Position numbers and translations under genes: made by a program | NCBI GenBank assembly: GCA_016946835.1 | Contig: JACVTC010000063.1 | Span: 360,001-380,000, forward strand | DNA from: Neocallimastix lanati (nom. inval.) | Lineage: Eukaryota > Neocallimastigomycota > Neocallimastigomycetes > Neocallimastigales > Neocallimastigaceae | Length of the DNA stretch: 20,000 bases | Direction: 5' to 3' | In this document: in pieces, positions 8,835 to 19,500 of the stretch | Position numbering within the stretch: position 1 is the stretch's first letter | How the letters are laid out: each line of letters starts with the position of its first letter | Notes under the pieces: generated by a model | Seen by the model: the letters and a program-made list of their open reading frames with translations, nothing else | Databases searched by the model: none | What the model was told of the DNA's origin: nothing

Positions 8835-8855
<21 letters not shown>
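8833..8855 (+). repeat. Poly-A tail of the LINE
   Basis: 23 A follow the last LINE sequence, in turn followed by (TAAAAA)-like units. The tail fits target-primed reverse transcription. No matching duplication was found at the 5' edge near 6540. Confidence 0.65.
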
Positions 8856-8935
8856 TAAAAATAAAAAATAAAAAATATTCATGTAATTAATAAATGAATA
8901 AATAAAAAAAGTTGAAAGTTTGCAATGATTGCAGC

Positions 8936-8938
<3 letters not shown>

Positions 8939-9002
<64 letters not shown>
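8939..9002 (+). repeat. Poly-A tract of 52 plus 11
   Basis: 52 consecutive A, one G, then 11 A: the longest homopolymer in the window. It lies 84 bases after the LINE tail. The short sequence between (TGCAATGATTGCAGCTG region) is not repetitive. It may be the tail of a second, very short insertion. Confidence 0.95.
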
Positions 9003-9103
9003 GGAGAAATAGAGATAAATCAAAGTTAATCCATAGTATTTTAATTAGGAATCAAATGGTGAGGGGAGTAAAAAGCAAAACTTGTTACTATTTTTTTTAA
9101 ATA

Positions 9104-9263
9104 AAATTAAATAAAATTAAATAAAATATAAAACAATAGTTGAAATATAAATGTAAAGTATCCATTAAATAAAATAAAATAAATAGTTGAAATAGAAATA
9201 TAAAGTACAGATTGGATAAAATAGAGTAAAATCTAATCAAATAAAATAAAATAAAATAAAAAA

Positions 9264-9299
<36 letters not shown>
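9104..9299 (+). repeat. (ATAAA)n-rich block with a 47-bp duplication and poly-A end
   Basis: Pentamer-like AATAAA and AAATTAAAT units surround two diverged copies of a 47-bp segment that starts AATAGTTGAAATA, at 9135 and 9182. The block ends in a run of 31 A at 9269-9299. It has no coding potential. Confidence 0.75.
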
Positions 9300-9301
<2 letters not shown>

Positions 9302-9641
9302 AAACCCTTTCATAACAAGTATAACTAAAAAAAAAAAAAAAAATTATATTATTTTAATTCTTCAAAGTTCATCTAATACAAGTATATAATATTATAATTA
9401 AAAGTTTTCATTCCTATTTTTTTTTTTTTTTATTTATTTGTAATATCTGTGAAGATCTTTTTCGAGAATATATATGACATACTAATGTTATGTTATGGTA
9501 ATCACTAAAATTTATTATTGTTATTATTGTTATTATTGTTATTTTTTTTTTTTTTTTACTTTGTATTTTTTTTTTTTAACTTTGCTATGATTAATATATT
9601 CAACATTGTTTAATGAATAGGATAATCTCATATTAAAAGAT

Positions 9642-10479
9642 ATTATCTACAATATTTACCATTTTAATAATTTATTATTGTTATTTTATATTTAACTTTT
9701 TTATTATTCATATTCAACATTAAACTATTTAATCTGTATTATTACTATATATAAGCTTTATATTATTATTTGTTATTATTTTATTTATTACTATTGTTAT
9801 TTATTATTTATTATTATTTATTGTTATCATTAATACATATAAGCATTTTATTATTATTATTATTTATTACTATTGTTATTTATTAATATTTATTATTATT
9901 ATTATTGTTTATTACTATTGTTATTTATTTATTATTTATTTATTATTTATTATTTATTTATTTATTTATTTATTATTTATTTATTTATTTATTTATTATT
10001 TATTTATTTATTTATTTATTATTTATTTATTATTTATTTATTTATTTATTTATTATTTATTATTTATTATTATTATTATTATTATCTACAGTATTTATTA
10101 TTGTTATTTTATATTTAATTTTTTTATTATTCATATACAATACTAAACTATTTATAAACTATTTAAAGCTTTATATTATAATTTGTTATTATATTATTAT
10201 ATTTATTATTATTGTTATTTATATTATTACTTATTGTTATCATTACATAAAAGCTTTTTATTATTATTATTATTTATTATTTATTATTTATTTATTATTT
10301 ATTCATTTATTTATTTATTATATATATATATATTTATTTATTATTTATTTATAATACAATTATTTATTATTTATTATTCAATTATTCAATTATTCAATTA
10401 TTTATTTATTTAATTATTCAATTATTTATTTATTTAATTATTCAATTATTTATTTATTTAATTATTATTCAATTATCAA

Positions 10480-10517
<38 letters not shown>

Positions 10518-10545
10518 CTTATATTGGTTTATTAATTATCACTTT
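9642..10545 (+). repeat. Two-copy compound repeat, about 440-bp unit
   Basis: Each unit has a complex segment of roughly 200 bases followed by a TTATTTATT array. The complex segment starts ATTATCTACA at 9642 and again at 10081. The copies share in order TTATTGTTATTTTATATTTA, TTTTTTATTATTCATAT, TAAACTATTT, AAGCTTTATATTAT, TTATTGTTATCATTA and a TAAGC/AAAGC-TTTTATTATT end, with substitutions and indels between them. The arrays run 9868-10080 and 10278-10545. Open frames here are Tyr/Leu/Ile/Phe repeats and are not genes. Confidence 0.8.
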
Positions 10546-10970
10546 TATTTATATTATTTACATTATTGTTTTTTTAAACTTTTTTTTTTTTTTGTACCAC
10601 AAACATAAAAAAGTAGAAGTATTAAAAATATCAACATCTATTTATATTTATGTAAAAATGTAATAGATCTATTACTGAAATTGATATTTCTGTCCAATTG
10701 TATGCTTAATATTCAAATGATTTAAGAAGCTTCTTTATATAAAGGAAGTGTTACAATGATGGAATATTTATTATAATCTTGGTCAAATGTTTATTTTCAA
10801 ATAGATTTTTCTATAGGCTCATTTCCGGTGTTAAATCTTTTATTATATTATAAAATTATTGCTTTAATATGTTTCATTTAATTATTAATTAATTTCATAT
10901 CTTATTTAATAATTCATTCTCATTTTTTAATTATTTGTTCAAAATATTTGTTTTTACCGTTAATTATTTA
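10546..10970. other. Non-repetitive island between TTA arrays
   Basis: About 425 bases of ordinary AT-rich sequence, less repetitive than its surroundings. I found no coding frame over 60 codons of normal composition. It contains a perfect 16-bp palindrome, GTAATAGATCTATTAC, at 10660-10675, and a patch with more G and C (CATTTCCGGTG) near 10822-10832. It has no assignable function. Confidence 0.7.
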
Positions 10971-11432
10971 TCCTTCAATTATTTATTTATTTATTTATTA
11001 TTTATTAATAATGCTCTTTTTATTATTTATTATTATTATTTATTATTCAATTATTTATTAATAAATAATACTCTTTTTATTATTATTTATTTATTATTAT
11101 TTATTTATTATTTATTTATTTATTATTATTTATTTATTATTTATTTATTTATTATTTATTTATTATTTATTTATTATTTATTTATTTATTATTTATTTGT
11201 TTATTATTTATTTATTATTTATTTATTATTTATTTATTTATTATTTATTTATTTATTTATTTATTATTCAATTATTTATTAATAAATAATACTCTTTTTA
11301 TTATTTATTATTATTTATTATTCAATTATTTATTATTCAATTATTTATAATTTATTAATAAATACTCATTTATTTATTTATTATTTATTACTTTTTACTT
11401 ATTATTTATTTATTTAATTATTTATTAATAAA
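10971..11432 (+). repeat. Left arm of the inverted satellite (TTATT family)
   Basis: TTATTTATTATT-type units dominate, with embedded landmarks on the + strand: CTCTTTTTATTATT at about 11011, 11072 and 11291, each preceded by TTATTAATAA, and ATTATTCAATTATT at several points. The same landmarks in reverse complement build the right arm from 11798. Confidence 0.85.
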
Positions 11433-11797
11433 ATGTATGAACATATCATTAATATTTTATTATTTGATTTAAAAAAAATATAAATATTTTTTATAAATTT
11501 TGTAAACTGAGAATGAAAGTTCTATTTATAAAATTTTAGATAAATAATTAAAGTGATATTTTATTTAAAGAGTTGTTATCAACCTATTTATTATTACTAA
11601 TATTATTATAATTATTTATTATTACTTATTTATATTATATTAATGTATTTAAACAATTGAGAATATAGAAAAAGTTAAATTATTTTATTGTTAAATTTTT
11701 ATTTCTCGTTTTTTTTTTATTTTTTTTTTTTTTGTTGTATGAAAAATATTTTATGGATCTTTAACAACCATAAAAAATAATAAATGATCAAAAAAGA
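11433..11797. other. Unique centre between the inverted satellite arms
   Basis: 365 bases of AT-rich, mostly non-repetitive sequence separate the two arms. It includes T-tracts (11709-11734) and no credible coding frame. If the arms paired, this would be the loop. Confidence 0.7.
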
Positions 11798-12660
11798 AAT
11801 TATTAATAAATAATAAATAATAAATAATAAATAATAAATAATAAATAATAAATAATAAATAATAAATAATAAATAATAAATAATTGAATAATAAATAAAT
11901 AATAAATAATAAATAATTGAATAATAAAAAGAGTATTTATTAATAAATAATAAATAATAAATAATAAATAATAAAAAAGAGTATTTATTAATAAATAATA
12001 AATAATAAATAATAATTGAATAATAAAAAAGAGTATTTATTAATAAATAATAAATAATAAATAATAAATAATAAAAAAGAGTATTTATTAATAAATAATA
12101 AATAATAAATAATAAATAATAAATAATAAATAATAAAAAAGAGTATTTATTAATAAATAATAAATAATAAATAATAAATAATAAATAATAAATAATAAAT
12201 AATAAATAATAAATAATAAATAATAAAATAATAAATAATAAATAATAAATAATTGAATAATAAATAAATAATAAATAATAAATAATTGAATAATAAATAA
12301 ATAATAAATAATAAATAATTGAATAATAAAAAGAGTATTTATTAATAAATAATAAATAATAAATAATAATAAATTATTAATAAATAATAAATAATAATAG
12401 AGTATTATTTATTGATAAATAATATAAATAATAAATAATTAATAATTGAATAATAAATAATAAATCAAAAATCACAAATAATAATTATAAATAATAAATA
12501 ATAATTATTAATAATAGTAGAAAGAGTATTTAATAATAATAATAGAAAGAATAATTATAAATAATAATAAAAGGAGTATTTATTAATAAATAATAAAAAG
12601 AATATTTATTAATAATAGAAAGAATAATGATTAATAATGGAATAATGGAATAATAATAGA
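11798..12660 (-). repeat. Right arm of the inverted satellite (AATAA family)
   Basis: AATAATAAAT units carry reverse complements of the left-arm landmarks. AAGAGTATT, usually followed by TATTAATAAATAAT, has its GAGTATT core at 11931, 11979, 12031, 12079, 12141, 12333, 12400 (variant), 12524 and 12574. AATTGAATAATAAA recurs between them. The first five landmarks are spaced 48, 52, 48 and 62 bases, so there is a higher-order unit of roughly 50 bases made from trinucleotide and tetranucleotide steps. Confidence 0.88.
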
Positions 12661-12799
12661 AAAAGAAATGTTCATTTAAAACATAAAAAAAGTAATTTCT
12701 ATCATACACATAACAATTAATCTTAATTTCCATTTTTTTTTTTACTTTTTCTTTATTTGTTACTATTTTTACTTTTAAATAGTAATAAATTGTAATATT

Positions 12800-13220
12800 T
12801 AAATAATAATAAATAATAAATAATAAATAATAAATAATAAATAGTAAATAATAAATAGTAAATAATAAATAATAAATAATAAATAATAAATAATAATAAA
12901 TAATAAATAATAAATAATAAATAATAAATAATAAATAATAAATAGTAAATAATAAATAGTAAATAATAAATAATAAATAATAAATAATAAATAATAAATA
13001 ATAATAAATAATAAATAGTAAATAATAAATATAAATAATTGAATAATAAATAATAAATAATAAATAATAAATAATAAATAATAAATAATAAATAATAAAT
13101 AATTGAATAATTGAATAATAAATAATAAATAATAAATAATAATTAATAATAATAAATAATAATATATTATTTATTAATATATAATAAATCATAAATAATA
13201 TAAATAATAATAAATATATT
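12800..13220 (-). repeat. Second AATAA array with a 101-bp tandem duplication
   Basis: The same AATAATAAAT fabric resumes after a unique gap (12661-12799). The pattern ATAGTAAATAATAAATAGTA occurs at 12841 and again at 12942, with an identical following stretch of about 50 bases, so a 101-bp unit is tandemly duplicated. AATTGAATAATTGAATAATA follows near 13100. Long minus-strand frames here are repeat artefacts. Confidence 0.82.
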
Positions 13221-13849
13221 ATTTTTTTATTTGTTATTTTTTGATCATGTGATTTTAACATTTATTTATTTTTTAAAGTTTGCATTTATTTCATTTTCTA
13301 AGGGTTAGATGAATATTCAAAATCAAAAAAAAAAGATAAAAAAAAAAAAGTAATTTTTAATAATAATTAAAATTAGAGAGAATATGAGGATACAAAATTC
13401 AATTAAATGTAATTATTAATTCAATATATACTTCCAATATATTAAATGATACATTAATAAAGTCAATAACTAATTGTAATAAATTGAATAATGTGAAAAT
13501 TAATCCTTTTATAAAGTCAATTTAAATTAATTAATTTAAATAACATATATTAATTTATCACCTAGAATCGATTGATAATATATGCAATTAATTTATCAAC
13601 TTTTTTTGGAAAGAAAAGAAAAAAGAAAAAAGAAAAAAAAAATAATTAATAATTAAAATAAAATTACTTTAATTATTAAATAAATTAATTAATTGAAATT
13701 ATATCAATTATAATATAATATAATATACAACTGATATATATTCTAATGCTAATGCGTTTTAATACATTTCTATTATTATCATTAATAAGGTAAGCGGTAG
13801 ATACTATTGAATAAAGTTTTTAATCCATATTTCTATATTGGATCACCAT
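13221..13849. other. AT-rich spacer
   Basis: Ordinary AT-rich DNA with an A/AG-rich patch near 13610-13640. There is no coding frame of believable composition, no RNA gene fold, and no transposon motif that I can see. Confidence 0.7.
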
Positions 13850-13885
13850 AAAATAAATAAATAAATAAATAAATAAATAGTAAAA

Positions 13886-13916
<31 letters not shown>

Positions 13917-14040
13917 ATAGTAAAATAAATAAATAAATAAATAGATAAATAAATAAATAGTAAAATAAATAAATAAATAGATAGATAGTTAAATAGTAAA
14001 ATAAATAAATAAATAAATGAATAAATAGTTAAATAAATAT
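13850..14040 (+). repeat. (AAAT)n array with 40-bp super-periodicity
   Basis: AAAT/AAATAAAT units are interrupted by TAGTAAAAT at 13878, 13918, 13958 and 13994, i.e. at spacings of 40, 40 and 36. Later units add TAGATAGATAGT variants. The minus-strand frame across it (Ile/Tyr/Leu/Phe) is an artefact. Confidence 0.88.
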
Positions 14041-16168
14041 ACAAAAGTTAATTATATATTGTATATATATAAATATATATAAAAACATATTTATACAATA
14101 TAATCTAATATTTTATAATATTTTTATTCTATATGTAATAATTATTTTTTTTTTTTATTAATGTTTTATTTAGTGTTTTATTAGTGCTTTATAGTGTTTA
14201 AATGTTTAAATATTAAATAGGTATATAGAGTATTTATTTAGATATAGAAGATATTATAGAAGATATTAATAATCAATGATTTAGAAACTTTTTTATTCAA
14301 TATTAAAAGTATATATTGATATCCATAAAATTTAAAACTAACCCTTATTTTTATTTGTCATTATTAATATTAACATTTACAATATTAAATTTATTATTTC
14401 AACAAATTTTAATATTATAAAAAAACAAAAAAAAAATTTTTTTTGATATTAAAGCTAGTTTATTATTGTTTTATATATAAAATATTTTATTTTTATTATT
14501 TCATATTTTTTTCTTCTTAAAAAAAAAAAAAAAAAAAAAAACTAAATACATTAAAAAAAAAAAAGGTAAATTTAACCTTTTTATGTGTTGTTATTTGATT
14601 GAAATTTAATTTTAACTATTAAATAAGTGTAGTGTATAAAACTTTATATACTTTTTACAAACAATTTGAACAAAGAAAAAAAGAAATGATTTAATAATTG
14701 AAATTAAATAATAGTAATAAATAAATCACTACAATAAAAATATCTTTAAAGGGTATATCAATCAATTAAAATCAAATATTTTATATATGAAAGGTGACTA
14801 TTACTATACAAAATTTTACAATACTACAAATATATATGTTGATATAAGTATATCCTCATAGTTCAGAAAAACAAAAACTAAATTGTTTTATTATCAAATA
14901 TACTACAGAATTGTGTTGCTAATAATAATAATTTCATATATAAAAATAATTTATTTATTTAATAACATAAGTATATATCATTGTTTCTATAATATTTGTA
15001 AACATTTATTAATTATATACAATTATTAAAACATTTTAATATAAAAGTATATAAATTTTTAATTTATTTTTATTTATTATTATTTTTTCTTTTTTTTTTT
15101 TTTTATTATAAAATTTATATAATTTAAAATCTAATAAATCTTTTTTTTTTTTTTTTTTTAAATATATATATATATATAATATTTGTAATATAAAACTTAT
15201 TAATAGGAAAAAAAATATTTATATTATTATATCAAATATTATTTCTCTCTTTTTTTTGTTTTCCTTTTTTTTTTTTTTTTGGCAATAATGGAATTATCAA
15301 GGGATTAAATAATAATTTTCAATACAATTTGTACTTTATTTTTTTTTTTAAAAAAAATTATATATATATAGATATTGATATTGGAAAATATTTTTTTGAT
15401 ACCAAACAAAAAAGAAAAACTATCTTTAAAAAAAAAAAAAAAAAAAAAAAAACAATAATTATAATCATATTATATTTATCAATATATGAAGAAAAAATAT
15501 TTGCATTTCTATTAATATATTACTCTTGTATACAATTATCTATTAATATATATCTCTTTTGAAGGATATCATTTATAATACTCAGGACAGAATTAATTAT
15601 ATTTTATTAAATTTTATTTTAATATTATAATATATTTTTTATTTTTTTTTTTTTTTTTTAATAATACTTTCAAATATTTAGTTAACCAAAAAAAAAAAAA
15701 AAAAAGTATATAAATCATATATTATTTCAATAAACTATATAATTATATATATTTTACTCATACATATTCAATATCATTCTAAATTATCAAAACATATCAT
15801 CTTAATTAAAGAGTATTGAATTTTTAAATATATATTAAATAAAATAAAATTCAAGAATTTTAGAAATAAAAAATAAATGTATATATTTAGAAATTAATAC
15901 ACTTAAAAAATAACAATAATTGATACAGTTATTACAGTTATTGCAATTTAAATAAAGACATATCCAGTTTATTGACAAGCAAATATTAAAAGAAAAAAAA
16001 AAAAAAAGAAAAAAATATATATATATATATTAAAATATAATTTTTAAAATTAATATTACATTTTTTTATTACTTAATAGATATCAAAATATATTATATAT
16101 AAATTCAAAAATTTCATATTTGATAAAAAAGAAAGAAAGAAAAAAAAATATAATTCATAAAATTCTTA

Positions 16169-16202
<34 letters not shown>

Positions 16203-16583
16203 ATATAAAGATAAAAAAAAAAAAAAGTACTCTTTGAATATAGATATATTTTTATTATTATAGTATCTTTAAAGTTTTTAATAATAATATAATATATTGT
16301 TAATTTTTTTTTTTTAATCTTCCATTAATTTGATTTTGACTTTTTTTTAAAAAAAAATTAATTATTATTATATATTTCCTTGTACATTTGAAATCACAAT
16401 ATATAATAATATATACACTTAATATACATCTGTATACATTAAAAAAAAAAAAAAAAAAAAAAGAAAAAAAGAATAAGAAAGAAATCGAAATATATATATA
16501 TATATACTATTATATTGAAAGAATATATATATATCTATTTTAATTGATGTTATATATAAAAATAATATATTAAAAAAGAAAAA
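14041..16583. other. AT-rich intergenic region upstream of the long gene
   Basis: No gene is recognisable on either strand. The stretch is marked by homopolymers (A23 at 14519-14541, A25 at 15428-15452, T31 at 16171-16201, A22 at 16441-16462), (TA)n runs near 15163-15178, 16015-16030 and 16489-16505, and T/A switch palindromes such as T8A9 near 16342-16358. The last 150 bases presumably hold the promoter and 5' untranslated leader of the gene at 16584. TATA-like sequence is too common here for any one site to be called. Confidence 0.7.
16171..16201 (+). repeat. Poly-T tract, 31 bases
   Basis: 31 uninterrupted T lie about 380 bases before the start codon of the long gene. Long A/T homopolymers exclude nucleosomes in fungi and often lie in promoters; that role here is inference. 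Confidence 0.9.
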
Positions 16584-19500
16584 ATGGATGTCACTCTATT
16601 AACATTAGCTTTTTCAGTGATACTTTTATTATTTATACTTGGTTTCGTAACCTTTCGATGGAAAAAAGATCAAAATGATAAATTGAAATATCGAAGAACA
16701 TCTTCGGATTTTCTTTATACTAATACTATTAATCAAAATTTTGAATCGAATACAATGATGTATCAAAATGATATGTATCGAATGGAAAACATAGAAAATA
16801 ACAGTAACGCTGGTAGTAGTAATAATAGTGGAAGTCCAAATGATATAGTCAATATTGAAGATAATATTCCATTTACAAAAAAAGGTGATCCAAATAATAA
16901 GAAAAAAGTATCAAATTATTTTAGTACCAATCCTTTAAAATCATTATTTTCTCATCAATCTGAAGAGGCTGATCCTCTTGATCGTGCCATAGAAAATCAG
17001 AATTATTATCCAAGAAAGAATAGTAATTCAAAATATGCTTCTATCACAAACTTTCCTAATCCATATTATTCAGATAAAGGTATTGGTATAGGTCCTAATG
17101 GTAGTGTTATCAATCGAAATAGTAAGGATGTGTCACATTTAATGACTATTTCCAATAAAGAAATAGTAGAACCTAATCCAATTCATTTAAATCAAATGAA
17201 TCCTCGATTAACACTTACCTACAGAAATAATAATAATAGAAATAATGAAGAGTTTGAAGCCGTTCGTAATTCTATCTATCAAAATTCTAATAATACTAAT
17301 AGTATTAGTTATAGAAATAGTAAATTTAATATTAGTAATTATAATAATAATAATAATAATAATAACAATGAAAATGAAAGTCGAAATTTATCAGAAAAAA
17401 CATCCTATGATAATATTATGGTAACACCACCACCATCAGAGGGTATCCTTCTAAATAAAAATTCTTCCCATAGAAATAATAATAATAATAATGGTACTAA
17501 AAGTCGTATATCCTTTGTTGATCCAAATAATGGTAATATTTTGACTTCAGGATCTATTAACCAAAGTAGTAACCTATACCCAAATAATAATAACAATACT
17601 AATAATAATCAGCAATCTAATAATCGATTAAGTGTAAATAATAGTGAAGAATTACCTTCCTTTGAAGACTTTAATGAATCTGTAGATGGTAATAGAAATA
17701 ATAATAGTCTAAAGAAAATGGATTTCGTACAAGGAGTAGAGAATTCTGCATTTTTAGACGTTCCAAATAGACGTATGTCAACTTCTAATCCTATATTGGA
17801 TAAGGATAAAAAGGAAGTCAATGAAGATTCTAAAATGAAATCTCAATCTTTACCAAGAAAGAAACCAAAAACATTATCATGGGGTCCACCTTCCGTTTAT
17901 GCCTTAAATGATGACTATGACGATTCTCAAAGTGATACCTCCAGCTACGTCGCTGATAATAAACCTTTCCAACCAAACTTTTCTAATACCAATTTTGATG
18001 ATACTGCTTCATTTGATTCAACTTTCTCAGCAACCTCATTTGATACCAAATGTAAAACACAATTTAATACTCAATTTAATTCAAAATACGAAAGACCCGA
18101 TTTAATTAGTACTTTAGTTAAACATAAACAACCAAAAGTACTACCCGTTGTTCCAAGAAGAAGTTCACTTATTAATAAGCCAAAGAATGGTATTAATACC
18201 ATGGTTGTGGAGAGTAAAAACTTAAACCAAAACTTCCCTATTAACATGAATAATATGAATAATATGAACAATATGAATAACATGAATAATATGAATAATA
18301 TGAATAATATGAATAATATGAATAATATAAATAATATGAATAATATGAATAACATGAATAACATGAATAATATGAATAATATGAATAACATGAATAATAT
18401 GAATAATATGAATAACATGAATAATATGAATAATATGAATAATATGAATAATATGAATAATATGAATAATATGAATAATATGAATAATATGAATAACATG
18501 AACAATATGAATAATATGAATAACATGAACAATATGAATAATATGAATAATATGAATAATATGAATAACATGAACAATATGAATAATATGAATAATATGA
18601 ATAATTCAATGGTAAATAATAATCCATATGTAAATAACAATGATAATACCAATATTAATAACTTGGCTAATTTATCTTTGAATGATCTTAAAAATATGAA
18701 TTTAAATCCAAATAATCCATACATTAATAATCCAATGATCAATGATAATTCTGTCGTTGATCCTAATAATATAAATAATAATAATAATAATAATCCAATA
18801 ATAAATGACTTTTCTAGTGGAAATAATAATCCATATGTTAATAGAAATAATTCAAATGGTTCAATTAATTCTACTAATTCTTCTGACAAGAGTATTCAAA
18901 GTATAAATAGTATGAATAGCATGAATAGTGTGGGTAGTGTAGATAGTATGAATGGTATGACAAATGAAATGAATAATGAAGTAATAACGAATGATTTGAA
19001 TAGAAGTATATATAATGGAACTCCTGAAATTCCTAATAATAATGGTATTAGTAGTATACCAACTTCAGTTTATTATCAAAATCAACAAAATCTTAAAGAG
19101 AATTATGATAAGGCAAAAATCATGTACCAACAAACTGTACAAGAAAATCAAAAGCTTATTAATAATTTTATTAATGGGTCCTCCTTAAATAATTCTACTC
19201 ATAGTTCAAACAATAATACAATAATAAGTAATAATGATAATATCAACAATAACAATGTGGAAGGAATATTCAGTCCACCACTTTCTAATATGTCATTGAA
19301 TAGCAGTACACCAGATTCGTCATTTGCCATATTGGCCAATTCTTCCACAATTACAGCCGAAAGTTCAATTCTTTCAACAAATAAAGCATCTGTTATTTCT
19401 CCAGAAAGTTTTACTTCACCTATCGTTCAATACCAATCCCCAAATATTTCCCTTGTAGAAAATGGTAGTGGCAGTGTTCAAACAAGTCCTCTTTCAATGA

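Larger units (their letters stand above)
6542..8855 (+). mobile_element. Decayed, 5'-truncated LINE-type (non-LTR) retrotransposon
   Basis: Fragments of a non-LTR reverse transcriptase and its downstream region follow each other in the right order across all three + frames, with many stops and shifts. Coding similarity begins abruptly in the finger region of the reverse transcriptase (LLRHEQYGFRNREECISLY) with no upstream endonuclease, the usual result of 5' truncation on insertion. It ends in a 23-base poly-A run at 8833-8855, as expected of a LINE 3' end. I could not identify a target-site duplication. The element is dead. Confidence 0.8.

Noticed and set aside
9873-11282. Several plus-strand frames of 76-149 codons made of Tyr, Leu, Ile and Phe
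   Set aside because: All lie inside TTATTTATT arrays. The absence of stops follows from the repeat unit and does not indicate coding.
11798-13220. CRISPR-like array
   Set aside because: The repeats are contiguous and nested with no unique equal-length spacers, and the DNA is eukaryotic.
12530-13261. 243-codon minus-strand open frame rich in Leu, Ile, Tyr and Phe
   Set aside because: It is the translation of the AATAA satellite array; the composition follows the repeat, and no motif or normal protein-like segment is present.
13780-13850. Patch with more G and C (GGTAAGCGGTAG) as a possible tRNA or splice-site region
   Set aside because: No cloverleaf, no B-box (GGTTCRANNCC) and no exon-like coding beside it.
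13820-14044. 74-codon minus-strand frame
   Set aside because: Artefact of the (AAAT)n array.
15329-15562. 77-codon plus-strand frame
   Set aside because: Built from T10A8, (TA)n and A25 runs translated as Phe, Ile and Lys. No protein-like composition.
17405-17821. Two minus-strand frames of 63 and 70 codons
   Set aside because: They lie wholly within the long + strand gene, are Leu-rich reflections of its Asn/Ser codons, and have no motif.
18071-18889. 272-codon minus-strand hydrophobic frame, and a second frame of Tyr/Ser repeats
   Set aside because: Shadows of the Met-Asn-Asn array on the opposite strand of the long + gene, which is open over 3.4 kb.
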